Shown one piece after another: positions 5,868 to 7,526 of a stretch of DNA of 7,526 bases. Position numbers and translations under genes: made by a program. The stretch's first letter is position 1. The number at the start of each line of letters is the position of its first letter. Source of the stretch: Clostridiales bacterium (GTDB taxonomy: Bacteria; Bacillota; Clostridia; Christensenellales; Christensenellaceae); contig QAKS01000024.1 of NCBI GenBank assembly GCA_003343685.1, positions 1 to 7,526 on the forward strand. Direction: 5' to 3'. The notes beneath the pieces are model-generated. The model searched no databases and was not told the origin of the DNA. It saw only the letters and a list, made by a program, of their open reading frames with translations.

Positions 5868-6581
5868 ATGGAGAGAATAGACGATCTGCAGTATAAAGGG
5901 TTGAGACTGATACAGGACAGCGAGCTTTTCAGTTTTGGAACGGACGCGGTGCTTCTGGCAGGGTTTTGCGACGTGGGACGGCGGGACAGGGTGCTGGACA
6001 TGGGAACGGGAACGGGCATTTTGCCTGTGCTGCTCTCTGCAAAAAATCCCGAAGCGCTGATGGCGGTGGAGCTGCAGACGGCTGCGGCAGATCTGGCGCG
6101 GAGAAATATGGAGCTGAACGGCATCTGCTGCGACGTGGTGACCGGCGACATGCGCGAGGCATACAAAATATTTTCCGGTGTGACTGCGGTAGTCTGCAAC
6201 CCTCCCTATGATAAGGTGGGAAGCGGAAAGCGGCAGATGAGCGAGGCGCTGGAAATTGCAAGGCACGAGGTTCGGATTACCATAAGAGAGGTGTGCGAGG
6301 CGGCGGGCCGCGTTCTCGGCACCGGCGGACGGCTGTACATGGTACACAGGGCGGCGAGGACTGCCGACGTGATTTGCGCCATGCGGGAAAACAGACTGGA
6401 GCCGAAGCGGATGCGGTTCGTCACGAAGAGGGAGAGGGAGCCTGCGGGTTATGTGCTCATAAAAGCGGTGAAGGACGGGAGGCCGCGTTTAGAAGTGGAA
6501 CCGCCTGTTGTGGTCTATGGAGAGGACGGGCAGTATACGGACGAGATGAACAGAATCTACCACAGGAGGGCAGGAAAATGA
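5868..6581 (+). CDS. trmN6: TrmN6/YfiC-type tRNA adenine-N6 methyltransferase (YabB-like)
   Basis: This 237-residue SAM-dependent methyltransferase resembles E. coli TrmN6 (YfiC), which methylates A37 of tRNA1(Val), and it holds the place of Bacillus yabB. FSFGTDAVLLAGF (21-33) is a family mark. LDMGTGTG (43-50) is the SAM-binding motif I, Glu68 in AVELQ probably binds the SAM ribose, and NPPY (111-114) is the catalytic motif of N6-adenine methyltransferases. PPVVVYGEDGQYTDEMNRIY (212-231) is the usual C-terminal block. The exact tRNA target in Firmicutes is not something the sequence shows. ATG 5868 is chosen over GTG 5859 because GGAG at 5856-5859 lies 8 nt before the ATG, and the GTG would overlap this site. 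Its TGA forms an ATGA overlap with rsmI, so the two genes are probably translated together. Confidence 0.9.
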   Translation: MERIDDLQYKGLRLIQDSELFSFGTDAVLLAGFCDVGRRDRVLDMGTGTGILPVLLSAKNPEALMAVELQTAAADLARRNMELNGICCDVVTGDMREAYKIFSGVTAVVCNPPYDKVGSGKRQMSEALEIARHEVRITIREVCEAAGRVLGTGGRLYMVHRAARTADVICAMRENRLEPKRMRFVTKREREPAGYVLIKAVKDGRPRLEVEPPVVVYGEDGQYTDEMNRIYHRRAGK

Positions 6582-7399
6582 ACGGAACACTCTATATCGT
6601 CGCAACGCCGATAGGAAATCTGGACGACATGACCGTCCGCGCCGTGGAAACACTCAGGAGCGCAGACGTAATCGCTGCGGAGGACACGCGCCAAACGGCG
6701 AAGCTGCTGAACAGGTTTGACATCCATACGAAGCTTATGAGCTTTCATAAATACAGTGCGGAGAGCCGCGAGGAAAAGCTGCTGGAGCTGCTGCGGGAGG
6801 GGAAAAATGTGGCGCTGGTGTCGGATGCGGGCACGCCGATCATTTCGGACCCGGGAGACACTCTGGTAAGGCGCGCGGCGGAGGAAGGAATTGACGCAGT
6901 TCCTGTTCCCGGTGCATGCGCTGCCATATCGGCGCTCACCGTATCCGCCATCAGTGCAGAGAGATTCGTGTTTTTCGGGTTTTTGCCTAAGGAAAAGCAG
7001 GAATATAAAAGCGCCGTACTGGAGGTGGCGGCGTGCAGAATGACTGCGGTGGTCTACGAAAGCCCGCATCGTCTGAAAGAGACGCTGGAAGCCTTTGCAA
7101 ATGAAATGGGAGAACGGCGCGTCGCGCTGTGCAAGGAGCTTACGAAGATTCATGAGACGATATTTCGCGGAACGGCGGCGCAGATACTGGCTATGCTGCC
7201 TGAGGGAGAGGTCAAAGGTGAATATGTGATTGTCATCGAGGGGGCGACGGCTGTGGACGCGGCGGTGACCGACGAGATGATCGAGGCATGTATCCGACAG
7301 TATGCCGCCGAGGGATGTACCAATAAAAAAGCGGTGGCGAACACTGCCCTGAAGCTGGGAGTAAGCAAAAACAGGGTGTATAAAATATCCCTCAAATAA
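6578..7399 (+). CDS. rsmI: 16S rRNA (cytidine1402-2'-O)-methyltransferase
   Basis: This 273-residue enzyme adds the 2'-O-methyl group to C1402 in the ribosomal decoding centre, using SAM. The tetrapyrrole-methylase fold is clear: LYIVATPIGNLDDMT (5-19), AEDTR (34-38), SDAGTPIISDPG (82-93), VPGACA (110-115), FGFLP (133-137), YESPHR (160-165), ELTKIHE (187-193) and KGEYVIVIEG (213-222). The C-terminal 25 or so residues (NKKAVANTALKLGVSKNRVY) form the usual small helix-turn-helix-like tail. Two variable spots are noted: PGACA where PGPSA is common, and SAISAERF where SGLPTDRF is common. ATG 6578 lies 7 nt after AGGAGGG (6564-6570) and overlaps the trmN6 stop as ATGA; the frame is open further upstream, but that part lies over trmN6 coding. 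Confidence 0.96.
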   Translation: MNGTLYIVATPIGNLDDMTVRAVETLRSADVIAAEDTRQTAKLLNRFDIHTKLMSFHKYSAESREEKLLELLREGKNVALVSDAGTPIISDPGDTLVRRAAEEGIDAVPVPGACAAISALTVSAISAERFVFFGFLPKEKQEYKSAVLEVAACRMTAVVYESPHRLKETLEAFANEMGERRVALCKELTKIHETIFRGTAAQILAMLPEGEVKGEYVIVIEGATAVDAAVTDEMIEACIRQYAAEGCTNKKAVANTALKLGVSKNRVYKISLK

Positions 7400-7418
7400 G
7401 GCTTGAAAAATAGAGGGA
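7388..7418 (+). other. Weak inverted repeat at the end of rsmI
   Basis: TCCCTC at 7388-7393, in the last codons of rsmI, is complementary to GAGGGA at 7413-7418 across a 19-nt loop. No T-run follows, so it is not a convincing terminator. The tRNA promoter -35 box lies in the loop. Confidence 0.25.
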
Positions 7419-7431
7419 AATGCTTTATACT
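7403..7431 (+). promoter_or_regulatory. Promoter for the tRNA-Thr gene
   Basis: TTGAAA at 7403-7408 and TATACT at 7426-7431, each one base from consensus, are spaced by exactly 17 nt. Transcription would start near 7438, about 12 nt before the mature tRNA. With no terminator after rsmI, some read-through from upstream is possible. Confidence 0.8.
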
Positions 7432-7449
7432 ATCAAATACAGTCCGTTT

Positions 7450-7526
7450 GCTGACGTAGCTCAGTCGGTAGAGCACCTCATTGGTAATGAGGAGGTTCGG
7501 CGGTTCAAGTCCGCTCGTCAGCTCCA
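7450..7526 (+). tRNA. tRNA-Thr, anticodon GGT
   Basis: The cloverleaf folds fully. The acceptor GCTGACG (7450-7456) pairs with CGTCAGC (7516-7522), followed by discriminator T and an encoded CCA. The D stem is GCTC/GAGC with loop AGTCGGTA. The anticodon stem CCTCA/TGAGG closes the loop TTGGTAA, so the anticodon is GGT at 7483-7485, reading ACC and ACU threonine codons. The T arm is GGCGG, TTCAAGT, CCGCT with one G-T pair at the outer end. The variable region AGGTTC is 6 nt rather than the usual 5. The total is 77 nt including CCA, ending at the window edge. More tRNA genes may follow outside. Confidence 0.97.

Noticed and set aside
6293..6577. Upstream extension of the rsmI frame to 6293
   Set aside because: It overlaps trmN6 coding, and the translated extension is compositionally biased. 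The ATG at 6578 gives the exact RsmI N-terminus with a strong ribosome binding site.
6557..7153. A 198-codon minus-strand open frame opposite rsmI
   Set aside because: RsmI motifs cover the same bases on the plus strand, and no promoter or ribosome binding site was seen for the antisense frame.
7388..7420. Intrinsic terminator after rsmI
   Set aside because: The 6-bp stem has a 19-nt loop and no T-tract follows, so termination would be poor. It is recorded only as a weak inverted repeat.
1..7526. CRISPR array, insertion sequence, toxin-antitoxin or defence module
   Set aside because: No repeated spacer pattern, transposase or integrase motif, terminal inverted repeats or paired small toxin-antitoxin frames were seen. 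Nearly all the sequence is explained by conserved housekeeping genes.

Overview
The window looks like chromosome from a low-to-moderate-GC Clostridia-type Firmicute, possibly Lachnospiraceae-like. Three things support this: an 8-cysteine clostridial 2[4Fe-4S] ferredoxin; strong AGGAGG-type ribosome binding sites with consensus sigma-A promoters; and a gene order matching the Bacillus yaaO-tmk-yaaQ-yaaR-holB-yaaT-yabA-yabB-yabC neighbourhood, but without yaaQ, yaaR and yabA. The taxonomic guess rests on family knowledge, not on a search.

Layout. Bases 2-250 hold the 3' end of an unrecognised plus-strand gene. It converges with, and overlaps by 11 bp, a minus-strand gene (240-1040) for an unrecognised protein with three predicted membrane segments, which has its own extended -10 promoter. 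A compact plus-strand cluster then runs from 1116 to 5477: a short, diverged Orn/Lys/Arg decarboxylase-family protein, a HAD phosphatase, thymidylate kinase (tmk, TTG start), DNA polymerase III delta' subunit (holB) and the PSP1/RicT protein. The last three junctions overlap by 4, 4 and 16 nt, which suggests translational coupling. A 56-residue ferredoxin (5549-5719) follows as its own small unit with a promoter and an intrinsic terminator. Next come the tRNA1(Val)-type adenine-N6 methyltransferase and rsmI (5868-7399), joined by an ATGA overlap and preceded by a perfect TTGACA-N18-TATAAT promoter. A tRNA-Thr(GGT) gene with encoded CCA, with its own promoter, ends exactly at the window edge.

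How the genes fit together. The cluster joins dTTP synthesis (Tmk), clamp loading (HolB), an RNA-processing and developmental regulator carrying Fe-S-type cysteine motifs (RicT), Fe-S electron transfer (ferredoxin), and tRNA and rRNA base or ribose modification (TrmN6-like, RsmI). This is a conserved housekeeping neighbourhood. I found no mobile element, CRISPR array, toxin-antitoxin pair or defence system, and nothing that clearly amounts to an undescribed system. The points most worth a second look are the diverged decarboxylase, the unrecognised membrane protein, the ferredoxin lying where yabA sits in Bacillus, and an inverted repeat abutting the consensus promoter.
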